Shown here in pieces: positions 45,952 through 57,114 of a stretch of 64,000 nt of DNA (positions are counted from its first letter, which is position 1; each line of letters opens with the position of its first letter). Below the pieces are notes generated by a model that was given only the letters and a program-made list of their open reading frames with translations, was not told the DNA's origin and searched no databases. A program made the position numbers and the translations under genes. Source of the DNA: Penicillium oxalicum (Eukaryota; Ascomycota; Eurotiomycetes; Eurotiales; Aspergillaceae); contig NC_064650.1 in NCBI RefSeq assembly GCF_001723175.1, positions 5,146,001 through 5,210,000 of the forward strand, in the 5' to 3' direction.

Positions 45952-48806
45952 TCCTCTCTCTCTCTCTGTGTGTGATGTTTTTTTTACTGTGGTGGATGGG
46001 TCTTGTGGTGCTTTCTTTTTCTTCCGCTGTTTATTATCCTCGTTTCTCCTTTGTATCGTTCCTAGGCGTATGGCCTTGACTGTTTGCGTGTCTGTATGAG
46101 TATCTGATTTACATTGACCTTTTTCTTTGCACGGTGCGCGCAATTCGCCTCGGCCCGTCATCACATCCCCGCGAGTCCTCTCGCATCTCTTTGTCCTGTG
46201 CTGGATTTCCTTCTCTGTGTTGCCGATGCGGGCAATGGAACGCGGCAGCTTCGGACTGATCTGGTTCGAAGCTTGTGCTTCCGGCGGAGGGTGTGCTCTG
46301 AGTTGATCACGTGTTTCGTCTGTCTGGTGTCTTTTGTCGGGGCAAAAACGGGGGTCCATTCGTTCCTCTTCCCTTTCCCTGACCCTCGCGTGCGATTGTC
46401 GTTCCGTGTCCGCTTGATTTGACATGTCTTGCGTTTCCTCTCTATCTGTTGTTTTTGATATCGATGTATTGACGATCTGCCAACGAATTCATTTTTCTAT
46501 ATTTATTCCACGCATTGTCTGTAGGTGTCCACTTCTTTTTTTTTGAGCTCGTAGATTGCATGCTCCGCCCCTCTCGTCTCGAACGTGCGCCTCGAGAGCT
46601 GCACGATGCGTGCTCCCTGCGTGTGCCTCTTGGTGTCGAGGGAGTGGATCCCCGCCCGTGGCAGCTCGGGAGATCTTCCTGGCCCCGTTCAGCCTAGGAG
46701 GCCTCAGTTTCCGCCTCGCAGGTCACACTGCTCGATCGTAATTGAAATCCTTCCAGAGCGATTCCGGCATCGTTCAGAAGTCAAGGTCTCTGAGGACTTG
46801 ACCGTTGCCCTGGCCTGCCCAAACCATATCGCCTCTTCACCTCAGTCTTGGCCAGGCACCGCCTCTGTTCCATTCGCTGCGTCTCGTCTCGTTGCTTCCC
46901 CGGATTAGCTCCACTCCTCCGTCCCTCTTCTCTCTTTCCTTTCCGCTCCCGCTCTCTCCTCCCTCCTCCTTCCTCCCTCTTCTTTGTCCTCTTCGGTTCT
47001 TTGTCTCGTTCCTTTGTCACATTTGTCGCCCATTGGGTTCCAACCAGGATCTCCTTTTTCTTTTTCTCCCCGTCTGCCATTCCGGACCCGCTCCCTGCTC
47101 CCCGGTCCTTGTCCGTTATCTTTGTACCACCATTGCATTCTCCTCCTCGGCGCATTTGGAAGTGATGGGTAAGTTACCCCCGATGCCGTCTGGCTTGCGA
47201 TTCTCAACTGCATGCCATGTCAGGCTGTTCCGCCATCCACAGCGCCTGAATCACGTCCCCAACCCACCCACCTGCCCTCACCTGCCCGCACTTGAAACCC
47301 CAACCCTCAATCCTCTCCTACCCGGTCCACGCTGGCGCGTTGATCGAGTTCGGTCCCTCTTGCGTCGCAACCCTCCGAGTCCACTCCGACTCATTCTCAG
47401 ATGGACCCTGCATACTTGGGAAGTTGGGAGTTTCTTCATCCCGCCCGGCCATGATCCCGTTCCGTTCCCTCCAGTCCCATCGTAGGGCTTCGAGCCTTCT
47501 TTCGTTGGACCGTGTCTCATCTCTCTCTTCCCCCCCCCCCCTCTCTCCCACTCCTATCTCTGCGACTCATCGTGTCGTGGTTACGTGCTCAGCCGGGAGG
47601 CTCCCTGACGTGCACTTCTACCCATCCGGAACTTCCCCTTCCATTCAGCGCCTTTTCTCTCCGTGGCATTGGGACCGACGCCTCTCCTCACCTGCTGCCA
47701 CATTCTGAGTTTCTGTCATCCTATCACGGGTCTATCCGTCTTCTCCCAGGGTCCCCCCGTCCGTTCCATTCGCCCAACTTGTCATTCACATCTCCTCCAA
47801 TCACCGTCCGTACACACCCTCCTGGCCCAACCCATTCGGCGCCGTTCGTGTTCATCACCCGTCACCCCTCGCCGCTTGCCTTTTCCCTTTTCCTTCCTTT
47901 TCTTTTCCTCTCCCTCTGTCCATTTCACCAGTTGCATCAGGATTTGCCTGCTAACGGTTCCCTCGTCTCTTGCGTGACCCGCACCGCAGACGTCTATCGA
48001 CCTCATCAAGTAAGTCTGATCGCGGCCGACCGTCGCTGCTCTTCATTGCGTACTCTTCTATACCATGTCTGGCATATTCTATGTACGAGCGCCTTACCAG
48101 GACGGCACACCTGGAGGCGCCGGCTCGGCGGGCGTGAAGAACGCCAGACCCATCACATATTGTCCCACGTTCACCCGATCGTGACGACCCTGTTCAATGC
48201 GGGGCGGGCGGAGACGGCTGTCCTGGAGGATCATCACCACTCAGTCCTGATGCGCCGGGTGGGATGATCGAATGGGCCACCGCGACGCTGGATGAGGGAG
48301 AAAATGCCCATTGTAGGATCTCCTTTTGTGATGCTCCAATTGAGTCGGGAACTCCATCACCGTCTCTCAGACTGAGGGACGGTGCCTGGCGACGAGCGCT
48401 CTGGCCCGGCGCAAGTTGAACCCACCCTCCAGGCTGCCTTCTCCCGAGTCCGGCGGGCCAATCGTGGGCCGCAGCGGTGCTGGCGGCACTTTCACAGTGT
48501 GTCGCCGTTCACCGGCTGGCCTATGACCACGTGACACTCCCACTCCCGCTCCTGGTCGCTCCACTCGCCTGTCGGTGTGGTCTCTGGTTCTGGCCGCTTT
48601 CCAAATTCCATCATCACAGACCACCTCTCCTGGTCCTCCAATCTGCCCGTCACGACGCGATCTTCACTGCTTGCCCCCTGCATCGTGCCTCCTTTTCCCT
48701 CCTCCCCACCACTTTTTTTTTTCATTTTTCTCGTTTCTCCGTCGATTCCATTCTGTGTGCTGTCCGCCATCTCAGCTCTCCCTTCGCATTCGATCCGTCT
48801 TCCGCC
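45952..48806. other. Intergenic: slm1 3' flank and long pyrimidine-rich upstream region of the Gbp2-type gene
   Basis: About 2.85 kb without a supportable gene. The plus strand from 46.8 to 48.8 kb is strongly C/T-rich with a 12-C run (47530-47541). A strong donor-like site GGTAAGT at 47168 directly follows an ATG, and acceptor-like CCGCAG lies at about 47990, so a 5'-UTR intron is possible. The 251-codon frame at 47512-48267 is Ser/Pro/His-rich as expected of translated pyrimidine tracts. Confidence 0.55.
47530..47541. repeat. Poly-C tract (12 C)
   Basis: Twelve C flanked by CT repeats, read directly, upstream of the Gbp2-type gene. Confidence 0.95.
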
Positions 48807-51182
48807 ATGTCCTCTCAATATCCCGATTACAGCTATCCCATGTCTGACCGTCCCCAGCAGCGCGAGCGGTCTCGTTCCCCCCGCCGTCGATCTTCTCGGA
48901 GTCCCCGTCGCAGTCGTCGCTCCTACTCACCCCGCAGTCGTTCTCGCAGTCGTGACGATTACCGTCGCTCCGATCGCGACCGTCGTTCGCGTTCTCCCTT
49001 GAATAACGCTGGTACCGCTGGACCTGCCGGCTCCCCGTACGGCGGACGGAACAGCTACGCGCCCGCCCGCAACTTTGAGGATCGATCTGCCGCCAAAGAG
49101 AACATGATGCAATCAGTACGCGACTCGTCTCAACAAGACCGTCGGGTCTACGTGGGCAATCTGTCCTACGATGTCAAATGGCACCATTTGAAAGATTTTA
49201 TGCGACAGGGTGAGCTTGCACTTTGCCTTTCAAATCCGTGTCTTTGTGGGCGCGATGAGGGGAGGGGCATTCTTCTTCAACCATCTCTTGCGCCACATAC
49301 CCCAAGTCGGAGGCTGACCCAATGGCCATCTTCTGGTTTCGTCTGATAGCTGGAGAAGTTCTCTTCGCCGATGTTTTACAACTTCCGAATGGAATGTCGA
49401 AGGTGGGCGCCAATGTGTAGAGCGGCTGGTTCCTTTTGTTTTCAATCCCTGATTTCCCGCTGGTCGTTTGTTGTTTCACTGGTTCCCTTTGCTTGGACTG
49501 TTGGGTTGACGGGCTGGGCCTGGTTGTCCGGATACTGTAGGGATGCGGGTAAGTGTCTGCGTGCCACGGCGTTCGTCTGACCCGGGAGAAGCCAAGAGCG
49601 CACACTGACTCGGTTGCCCACAGGATTGTGGAATACGCTACGAGGGAGCAAGCACAAAACGCGGTCAACACGCTTAGCAACCAAACCCTGATGGGCCGTC
49701 TCGTTTACGTTCGCGAAGTAGGTCACATCTTCCGCAGTGTTGGTTGAAATGGTTTGGAATCGAAAGGGCGTCGATGTATTAACCGTGGACACCACAGGAT
49801 CGTGAGGCTGAGCCTCGCTTCATCGGCGGTCCCCCGCGTGGTGACTTTGGCGGTGGTGCTCGCGGTGGCTTCGGTGGTGGCTTCGGCGGCGCTCCCGGCG
49901 CTGGTGGTGGTGCTGGCGGTGGTGGCCGCCAGCTCTACGTGTCGAACGTTTGTAGTCCCCGAACCCGGTCCCCCCTTTACGGACGGACCGCTCTCTGTGC
50001 GTGCCAACGAAGGGGCATACTGACCTGTTTCGTATAGCTTCCCTTCAACGTGGGCTGGCAAGACCTGAAGGACCTGTTCCGCCAAGCTGGTAAGTCTCGT
50101 TCAGCCTTCAGCAAGGCCGCTGGACATGATCCATGAGGGCAGACTTTCCCCTCCACGTTCCTTTTGCCCTTCTTCCCCCTTCCCCCCTCTCTCTCCTTTT
50201 CTCTCTTGTTCCTCCCTTTTCTTCGTTTTGCTTGTGCGTCTATGTGTGGGAAAGTGGTCGAAAGTCAGCCACGTTGACTCAACTGGTCATTTTACTAGCC
50301 CAGCAAGGCGCCGTCATCCGCGCCGATGTACACACCGACCCTACTGGTCGCCCCAAGGGCTCCGGTATCGTCGCCTTTGAGTCCCCCGACGACGCGCGTA
50401 ATGCTATCGCGCAATTTAACGGATACGAGTGGCAAGGTCGACCCCTTGAGGTCCGTGAAGATCGATTCGCCGGAGGCGGCCCCGGCTTTGGCGGCCGCGG
50501 TGGCTTCGGTGGTGGTTTCGGCGGCCGTGGGGGCTTCGCCGGGGCCCGCGGTGGCTTTGGCGGTCGGGGTGGCTTCGGTGGTGGTTTCGGTGGCCGGGGT
50601 GGCTTCGGTGGTCCTCCCGGCGGTGGTTTCGAAGCCCCCGTCGCCTCTGTTCCGCCCAACCCGTTCACTGATTTTGCCACGTCGGGTGGTGATCGAAGTG
50701 CGGTGATCTACGTTCGCAATGTAAGAGACTCCTCCCCATGCGTGGCCGAGCACGTACCCTGGCATCGTCATGATTCTATTGCTTACTTTTTTTTTTCGGG
50801 AATTAGCTGCCCTGGTCTACTTGCAATGAGGATCTGATCGATCTTTTCTCCACGATCGGCAAGGTCGACCGCGCCGAGATCCAGTATGAGCCCAATGGCC
50901 GCTCCCGAGGTACTGGTGTGGTCGAATTTGACAGCGCGGATACCGCCGAGACAGCAATTGGTGAGTGCTTCAACCCTTAGCTCTTCGTGTGATTCGCTGC
51001 GTGTCGTGTTCGTGCTTTTAACCACTTTTTCCATTCCTGCAGCCAAGTTCACAGGCTATCAGTATGGAGGTCGTCCTCTGGGTATTACTTTTGTCAAATA
51101 TGTCACTCCCCCCAGTGCCCCGGCCGACATGATGGACGTCCCCCCGCCGACTGGGCCCATGACTCAAGACCAGATGATGTAG
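48807..51182 (+). CDS. gbp2: Gbp2/Hrb1-type SR-like mRNA-binding protein, three RRMs, with 8-nt microexon
   Basis: In yeast, Gbp2/Hrb1 bind nascent mRNA via TREX and act in export and splicing surveillance. Nine exons (48807-49209, 49350-49402, 49541-49548, 49624-49717, 49798-49947, 50038-50089, 50299-50720, 50807-50960, 51043-51182) give 491 aa. The N-terminus is an RS/SR domain ([18 protein letters not shown]). RRM1 (about 112-190) has [13 protein letters not shown] and GCGIVEYA; RRM2 has RQLYVSNLPFNVGW and [11 protein letters not shown]3 has AVIYVRNLPWSTC and [14 protein letters not shown]-rich linkers separate them. Exon 3 is eight nucleotides (GGATGCGG) and supplies the KGCG turn of RRM1; without it the frame hits TAG within 20 codons. 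All codon phases sum correctly. Confidence 0.93.
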
Positions 51183-51728
51183 AGTGGCTCTTGTTCTCTA
51201 TTTCCATGTCAAATTCGTGGGGGGGGACCTGTTCCCTTGTTCTCTCGCAAACGTTGCAAGGGCCTGTCTGCCCTTAATTTTCTTCTCTCTCTTCACTGCT
51301 TTCGCCATGTCGACCTTGTTGTGTTTTCTTGATGTTCTGTGTCATGAACTCCTTTCCTAGTATACTCTATTTCTGGCCATCCTAGACTGGACTTTCTCCT
51401 GCAGCGTAAACTATAAGCATTTCCCTATCTTACAGACCCTTCAGAGGACCGATGTCACATGCCTGATTCTCAAGCCAGACGGCCCACGGGGTTTTCCACC
51501 CTTCCATCGGTGGCCTGACGGCACGTGCCAAGAGTCCAGTCTGTCCGCCGGGCCTCGCAGCCCATTTAACCTTTTTCTCCACTCCGCGATCTCCAGCCGA
51601 CGGTCCTGCGTCAGTATTCCGCTCTCAGCTTGTCATCCACCGCTTGCAACTTGTCTTGGGACTAAACACCCATCGGCTTGGTGTTTTTCTTTTCTTCTTT
51701 TTCCTTGTCATTGTCGTCAGCTCTCGCC
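51183..51728. other. Intergenic between the Gbp2-type gene and coq9
   Basis: Contains a 3' flank and the coq9 promoter/leader. No gene visible. Confidence 0.65.
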
Positions 51729-52839
51729 ATGCTATCGCCCGTACGGTTCCCTCGTGCCGGCACGAGTCTGTCCTCACTCCCATCCATCCGCCCTTCACGT
51801 CGTCCCACCTCCCGCCTTGTTCGACCCCGAACCATTGCATCATTGCACGCCGACACGGTCGCCAGCCCCAAGATCTGTTATACTTCGATTTCCCGAGCAA
51901 CCGTGACCAAACCTTCCTCCAACCGCGCTCCATCGAGCGTTCGCCGCTATCACTCGCCCCTCCACCCTCGCCTCCCACTTCACGAGTACACCAACAGCCA
52001 AACCGCCATCTTGACCGCGTCGTTGGCACACATCCCCACGTACGGCTTTACTCCCGCGGCGCTGACTCGTGGTGCGCGCGATGCGGGCTTCCTCGATGTG
52101 TCGGTGCAGCTTTTGCCGAGGGGGGAGTTTGATCTAGTGCTGTTTTGGCTGGCTAGTCGAAGGGGGTTACTGAGGGGGAGAGTTGAGGATGGGACTGTGT
52201 TTGGAGCTGGAGAGAAGTCCGCTCTGGGTGTGGATGAAAAGGTGCAAATGCTTGTTATGGAGAGATTGAGGATGAATGCGGATGTGAAGGAGTTTTGGCA
52301 GGATGTAAGTCAAGTTTGCGGTTTGCCTCTTGTTTTGTTTTGTTTTCTCAAGAGTTTTCATTTTTCATCTCGAATTTTCGCCTCGAGTCTGGTTCTGGTC
52401 CGGATTCGAGTTCACGTGGCATTGAAGTTGGCGTTGGCGTCCTTCATTCCCCTCTAGCGAAGGTCCGATCTATCTTTGAGGCTCATACTCATTCTATCTA
52501 CCACAGGCCCTCGCCCAAATGTCTCTGCTGGGAAACATCCCCCTGGCCCTCTCCGAGCTTCATGCCCTGTCCAACGATATTTTGAACCTCGCCGGCGACA
52601 CCGCTGTCGATTCCACCTGGTATGCGCGCCGCATGGCCGTGGGCGCCATCTACGCCAGCGCCGAAATGGTGATGACCCGGGATCCGACCCCGAATATGGC
52701 CGAGACAGAAGCCTTTGTCCGGAGACGATTCGAGGATAAGCAGGTGGTGAAGGATAAGGTGGAAGGAGTGGGATCATGGGTTGGGTTTTGGGGGAATACA
52801 GTTGTCGGGGTGGGAAGGAGTTGGGGGTTGAAGATTTAA
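51729..52839 (+). CDS. coq9: Coq9, ubiquinone biosynthesis lipid-binding protein
   Basis: Mitochondrial matrix protein that presents ubiquinone precursors to Coq7 in the CoQ synthome. Exons 51729-52304 and 52507-52839 give 302 aa. Residues 1-75 are Arg/Ser-rich with few acids, a mitochondrial targeting sequence. The TetR-like N-terminal helices are recognisable (ILTASLAHIPTYGFTPAAL, GARDAGFLDVSVQLLP), and the conserved COQ9 block MSLLGNIPLALSELHALSND with DTAVDSTWYARR and GAIYASAEMVMTRDPT follows. The start is the ATG at 51729; an ATG 51 nt upstream in the same frame would only add hydrophobic leader residues. Intron is 202 nt, longer than most here. Confidence 0.94.
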
Positions 52840-53624
52840 GATTTTCCAAGGTTCAAAAAAAAATTGACTACTTTCTTTCTTTCCAAGAGGTGGGGAAAGG
52901 ATCACCCTCGGTTGGAAGGAGATTTTGTTCTGTATGATAGCTAGCGACCTAAGAGTATAAGATTGGGGGGGTGTTTTGGTAGATGGTTCCATTTCTATCC
53001 AACCCAACTGACATACATAAATATCAATATTTGAATACTCGACATATCTCTAAACCTAACATCCCACGTACAAACTACAACCTAACGACGGAATCCAAAA
53101 GGATGGTACTATCCATTCCATATCTAGAACGAGCCCGCTTTTGATTCTATCGGGCATCACAGCTACAATCCCATTTGTTTTATCTCAGCCAAGGTAGCAT
53201 CTACCTTGTAGTATGATATTAGATATAGATAATAGGTTCCAGGCCCTCCGCCCAGCCTAGATACTTTTCAAGATCCTTCCCACCGATAGGTAGGGTTGTT
53301 TCCTGGAAGTCCACCGGTTACTAAGTCACCTAGGTATCTAGCCTATAACCTGAGTGGAAGCCATCCACATTCCATATTGGAGACTATATGTCAGGATGTT
53401 TAGTTATATATCAATATAGACTGGACCCAGGTGTAGCATGGGACTCGAGAGTCAGGGTTCTTAGGAGGTTACTCTGAGGTCGGTACATATTTTTCACCGT
53501 ACGTGTAAACAACGCCCCCCCCCCCCATTTCATGTCGAATAGCAAAGTAGTCTGATACGATAAAGATGGATGAGATTCTATGAAATGAATCCCCAACCCT
53601 ATCCTAGGTATATACATGATCTGC
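52840..53624. other. Intergenic between convergent coq9 and ldb17
   Basis: Two 3' ends. A-T rich compared with its surroundings and containing a 12-C run (53515-53526). No gene is visible. Confidence 0.65.
53515..53526. repeat. Poly-C tract (12 C)
   Basis: Twelve C read directly, about 100 bp beyond the ldb17 stop codon (minus strand). Confidence 0.95.
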
Positions 53625-56600
53625 TCAATGCAAAGATACATTTTGCACCGCCTCCTCGACACTCATCGGTCCGGTAGACCCCTTGTTCTCATCGACAGAT
53701 GCAATCAGCGTAGGATTCGGACCCGTCGGACTCGTAGGTGAGAATGGGTCCGAGATCATCCCTTGGTCCTTGTGGGCTTGTGCGTGCGCACTACTCGCCG
53801 GCGTGGTGCTCACGGCCAAAGCTACAGCCTCGGCATCGCTTTCTTTCGCTTGAGATCCAGTGCTGATTCCGCTTTCGACGGAATCGGTGTGTCCATGTCC
53901 GTGTCCGTTTCCATTACTGTTTCCGCTCCCGTGTGGTTGCGCCTTGTTACGACCCCAGCGACGGGCTTTGGGTGGTGCAGGCTTCTGCCCATGTTTGTTC
54001 ACCGGGGTGGGTGAGTTGCTCTGGGGCGTAGAGTCCGGGGCTGGACTGAGACCGGCAGGTGTTGATGCGACGGAGCCGCGATGGTGGCTGGTTGACGGAG
54101 TCGTTTGGGCGGATCGGCGAGGTGGGGGCAGAGCGGGAGGCGGGTGGGATGCTGAACGGCGCGTCGGGCCAGTCGTTGGAGTGGCTCTCTGATCGGAGGC
54201 CTTCTCGCTCGTACCGGGGCTTGGGGCAAGAGTTGCATTTGCAGCTGCTGCAGTAGTAGCGGCCGAGTGAAGGAGGGATTTAGCGGGCGATTCATGCCCA
54301 GACGCAGGACTCATATCGTCGCCTGCGGTATTGTTGTTTCGATCTCTGCTACTAGCACTGGTCGAAGGTCGTTCCTCTTCGTCAATGATGAGACGACGCC
54401 CTCGCGAGCGACGACTCTTTGGTGGTTCAGGCTTGATCTTCGGAGGACGCAGCACAGGCACATCCGAAGCCAGATCGATGTCTTGGCCGCCATGGCGACT
54501 GGGAGTGATGACACCGGGTTTCTCGTGTTGTGTCGCCACGGCCTGGACGCTGAGTGTGGATGAGGATGCAGGCTCGAGGTGCATACCCAAACGTCTCATT
54601 GCGTTGGACCCGCGTCGCGCTTCCACGGTGCTGGAGGAATCGCGAGATTCCAGTGAATCGACCCTTGTCGGGAGGACCAAGTCAGCTGTGTCGGGGCTGG
54701 TGCTGGCTCGAGAGAGAGGATGGGAAACATCAGTCAGGTCAATCTCAACCGGGGATTCTTGCTGGCTTGCATCCTCTAAAACGGTCTCAATCCTAGTGGG
54801 CACTATAGTTGGAGCGCACGTTTCGAGCACCGGGGTGGCGGTGGAGGGGGATTCGATGGTACAGAGCCAGTCAACCGTGGCGCATCGAGCGACGAGTCGT
54901 CGAGTGGTCTCGTCAACTTCTTCAAAGTGAAGGATCTTCGCTTGCTCAGCCTCCACTCCATGAGAGATCTGGCCTCGACCCAGGATCCGTAACAGTTTCC
55001 TCAGCTCGTCCCGCTTGTAATGCGGTGGGAACCGTAGTTGCGTGTGCGCTAGAAGTGGGTAAAGTACACGAAGATACGTGTGTCGCAGTGCGGAGGCTTC
55101 TTCGGGCAGGTCGAGCAAGTTACGGATCAGAATGTCCACCAGCACATGCAAGTCATTGGTGAAGAAGTACTCATAGGTGCTGGGAGTAGTGAATATCAAA
55201 TACAGTAACTTGAGTGTCAGCAACTGCAGAGACGTCTCGTCTGTTCGACTGTGAGTGTGCTGAAATCAAGGGGAAATTCTCCAAAACGCAGAAACGAGCG
55301 CGGGCGAGGATCTCACCTTCGCGGTTAATGAGGAGAATGATGTTCTCGCCAAACGTCTTATACAGGCTACCATACGCCGACAGCACCTTGATGACCTTGT
55401 TGGTCAATTGAGCGGATGAACGCTCCTCGGCCGGATTATGCGCTGAGATCATAAATTGCTCGTTGAGCACCAGCTGCGCACCAGTTAGCCCAAGCCCAAG
55501 CAGACCTCCATCCGCATGCAATTATCGACGGGACTACTGACCAGCACTCGAATCACAGGGTAGTGGTAAGGATCAGTGACGTCGTTTGATAAATCCTCAA
55601 TAATGTCAAAGAGACAGCGGATAAAGTCGTCGTCCACAAGGACTAGAGGAGAGGAATACCAGGATCTCAGCAAAAGGGTCGGGGCTGCCATTTCTGCAGT
55701 GAATCTTTGTCAACATCAAACTCACCCAAGTCCTCGATCCGAATCCTCTGAATCCGCGACATCTCATACAGCAAGTCCATGAGCAGGCGATGGAGACCAG
55801 CCCCATCCTCCGTGTCCTCATTGCGGAGCGATTGAATCAACTCGAGCAGGCGCCCAAAGACGCCCTCCTCGTTCATCATGTGTAGAGCGGCCTCATTATG
55901 CCGACCATCAAAGAGCAAAAATGATGCGATAAAGTGTAATGTTTTCAGGTCGTCCTCCTAATTTGCGAGTCAGAATACATCGATCACGCTCCCGGGTGGC
56001 TTGAGGCTTCATCCCCAATCGCAGGGAAGCCGAGTGAGGTAGATACCTGTAAAAGACAATAGATGATCTGGCGACGGACATAGTCCGCATGAGCTCCGAA
56101 GATGGACGAATCGAAGAGCTTGTACGAGCAACGGGAGATGTCGTATTCCGTCGAGAGCAATTCATCTATCCCAGATGCACTTCAGGATTAGCGATAGATC
56201 GGAGTCAAATTACAAGACAGCAACACATGGGATGCAATCACTTCTCCCGTGCGACCAGCTTGTCGGGCGTGGATGCGGAGGCGCATGTCCGCGCGCAGCG
56301 GGAGGCGGAGAGTCGGTGAAAGATGCACGGTCTCACTCTCACCTTTGTACTGAGTCGTCAAGCTCAGATACTCTCTGAGCGCATCGTCAATCCGATCTTC
56401 AGAGTCGCATGGCTTGGAGACAATCTCTTGGAGTTCTAATGCGAGATGAAGGGTCAGTGTTCAACTCCAGCTTGATCCGCGGACGGAGGATCCACCACGA
56501 CCAGGGGCCATGACATAGCCGTTCGAAATGCGGCGTTCAGAACCGCAAAGAGTGGGCGCTGCCGGGGGGGGGGGGGGACGTGGAAAATAAACAACTCACC

Positions 56601-56639
56601 ATTCCAGAACTGCTGGGGCTCCAAGGTCTCGGTCTCCAT
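53625..56639 (-). CDS. ldb17: SPIN90/Ldb17/Dip1-type actin-nucleation regulator
   Basis: By family this activates Arp2/3 to seed linear actin filaments at endocytic patches. Seven exons (56600-56639, 56343-56435, 56047-56165, 55726-55957, 55542-55642, 55317-55473, 53625-55240) give 785 aa with consistent phases. The first 400 residues are the helical SPIN90/Ldb17 domain ([63 protein letters not shown]). The remaining half is disordered, Pro/Ser/Arg-rich with candidate SH3-binding stretches ([11 protein letters not shown]) and a Gly/His/Asn-rich piece. Start chosen as [13 protein letters not shown] at 56639, the first ATG giving the conserved beginning. Upstream minus-strand sequence is Arg/Pro-rich with no better start. 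Confidence 0.9.
56564..56577. repeat. Poly-G tract (14 G) inside ldb17 intron 1
   Basis: Fourteen G on the plus strand (poly-C in the ldb17 transcript), 23 bp downstream of the first exon's donor. Read directly. Confidence 0.95.
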
Positions 56640-57114
56640 TTCCCAGCGAGCGCGATCTGGAGGTTCCGGGAGCAGTGAGCCAGAGCACTCATCCCGCCTG
56701 GTCGTGTTGGAGGGAGAAGGAGAGAACTGGTTGGAGACGTGGAATGCAAGTGGTTTGGGAGGCGGGGAGGTGGTCGACTGGAAGTGTCCACTTTGTGTGT
56801 GGGCCACCTTTTTTTTTTTTTTACAAGCAAAAGACCCTCTCCAAAGAGAGACGATTTCTTTCTCATACCTGCTTCCAATTCTTTTTGGAGATATCTACGA
56901 CGAGATCGTCGTTTCTTGCTTTTTGATTTACTGGGTTTTCTTGTTTTTGTTTACCCCGATGAGTGGTAGTTGGGAAGGGTTTCCGCGCGATCAAAATGAA
57001 TATATGCAATTCTTCTTCCAGTGGTATCACTATGCAGGACGGTCATTTTTTTTGAACCAGAAAACCCCCCAATCAGATGAAACATCTTGGGACGCAAATT
57101 GACTATGGAAAGGA
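56640..57114. other. Intergenic: ldb17 promoter and mannosidase 3' flank
   Basis: 475 bp with poly-T tracts (56809-56822) on the plus strand; no gene visible. Confidence 0.65.

Noticed and set aside
45178..46425. 415-codon open frame on the minus strand
   Set aside because: It is antisense to the 3' part of slm1 and is rich in Arg/Gly/Gln without any domain; GC-rich coding DNA often leaves such antisense frames open.
47512..48267. 251-codon plus-strand open frame
   Set aside because: Ser/Pro/His/Leu-rich translation of a pyrimidine tract; overlapping frames are equally open.
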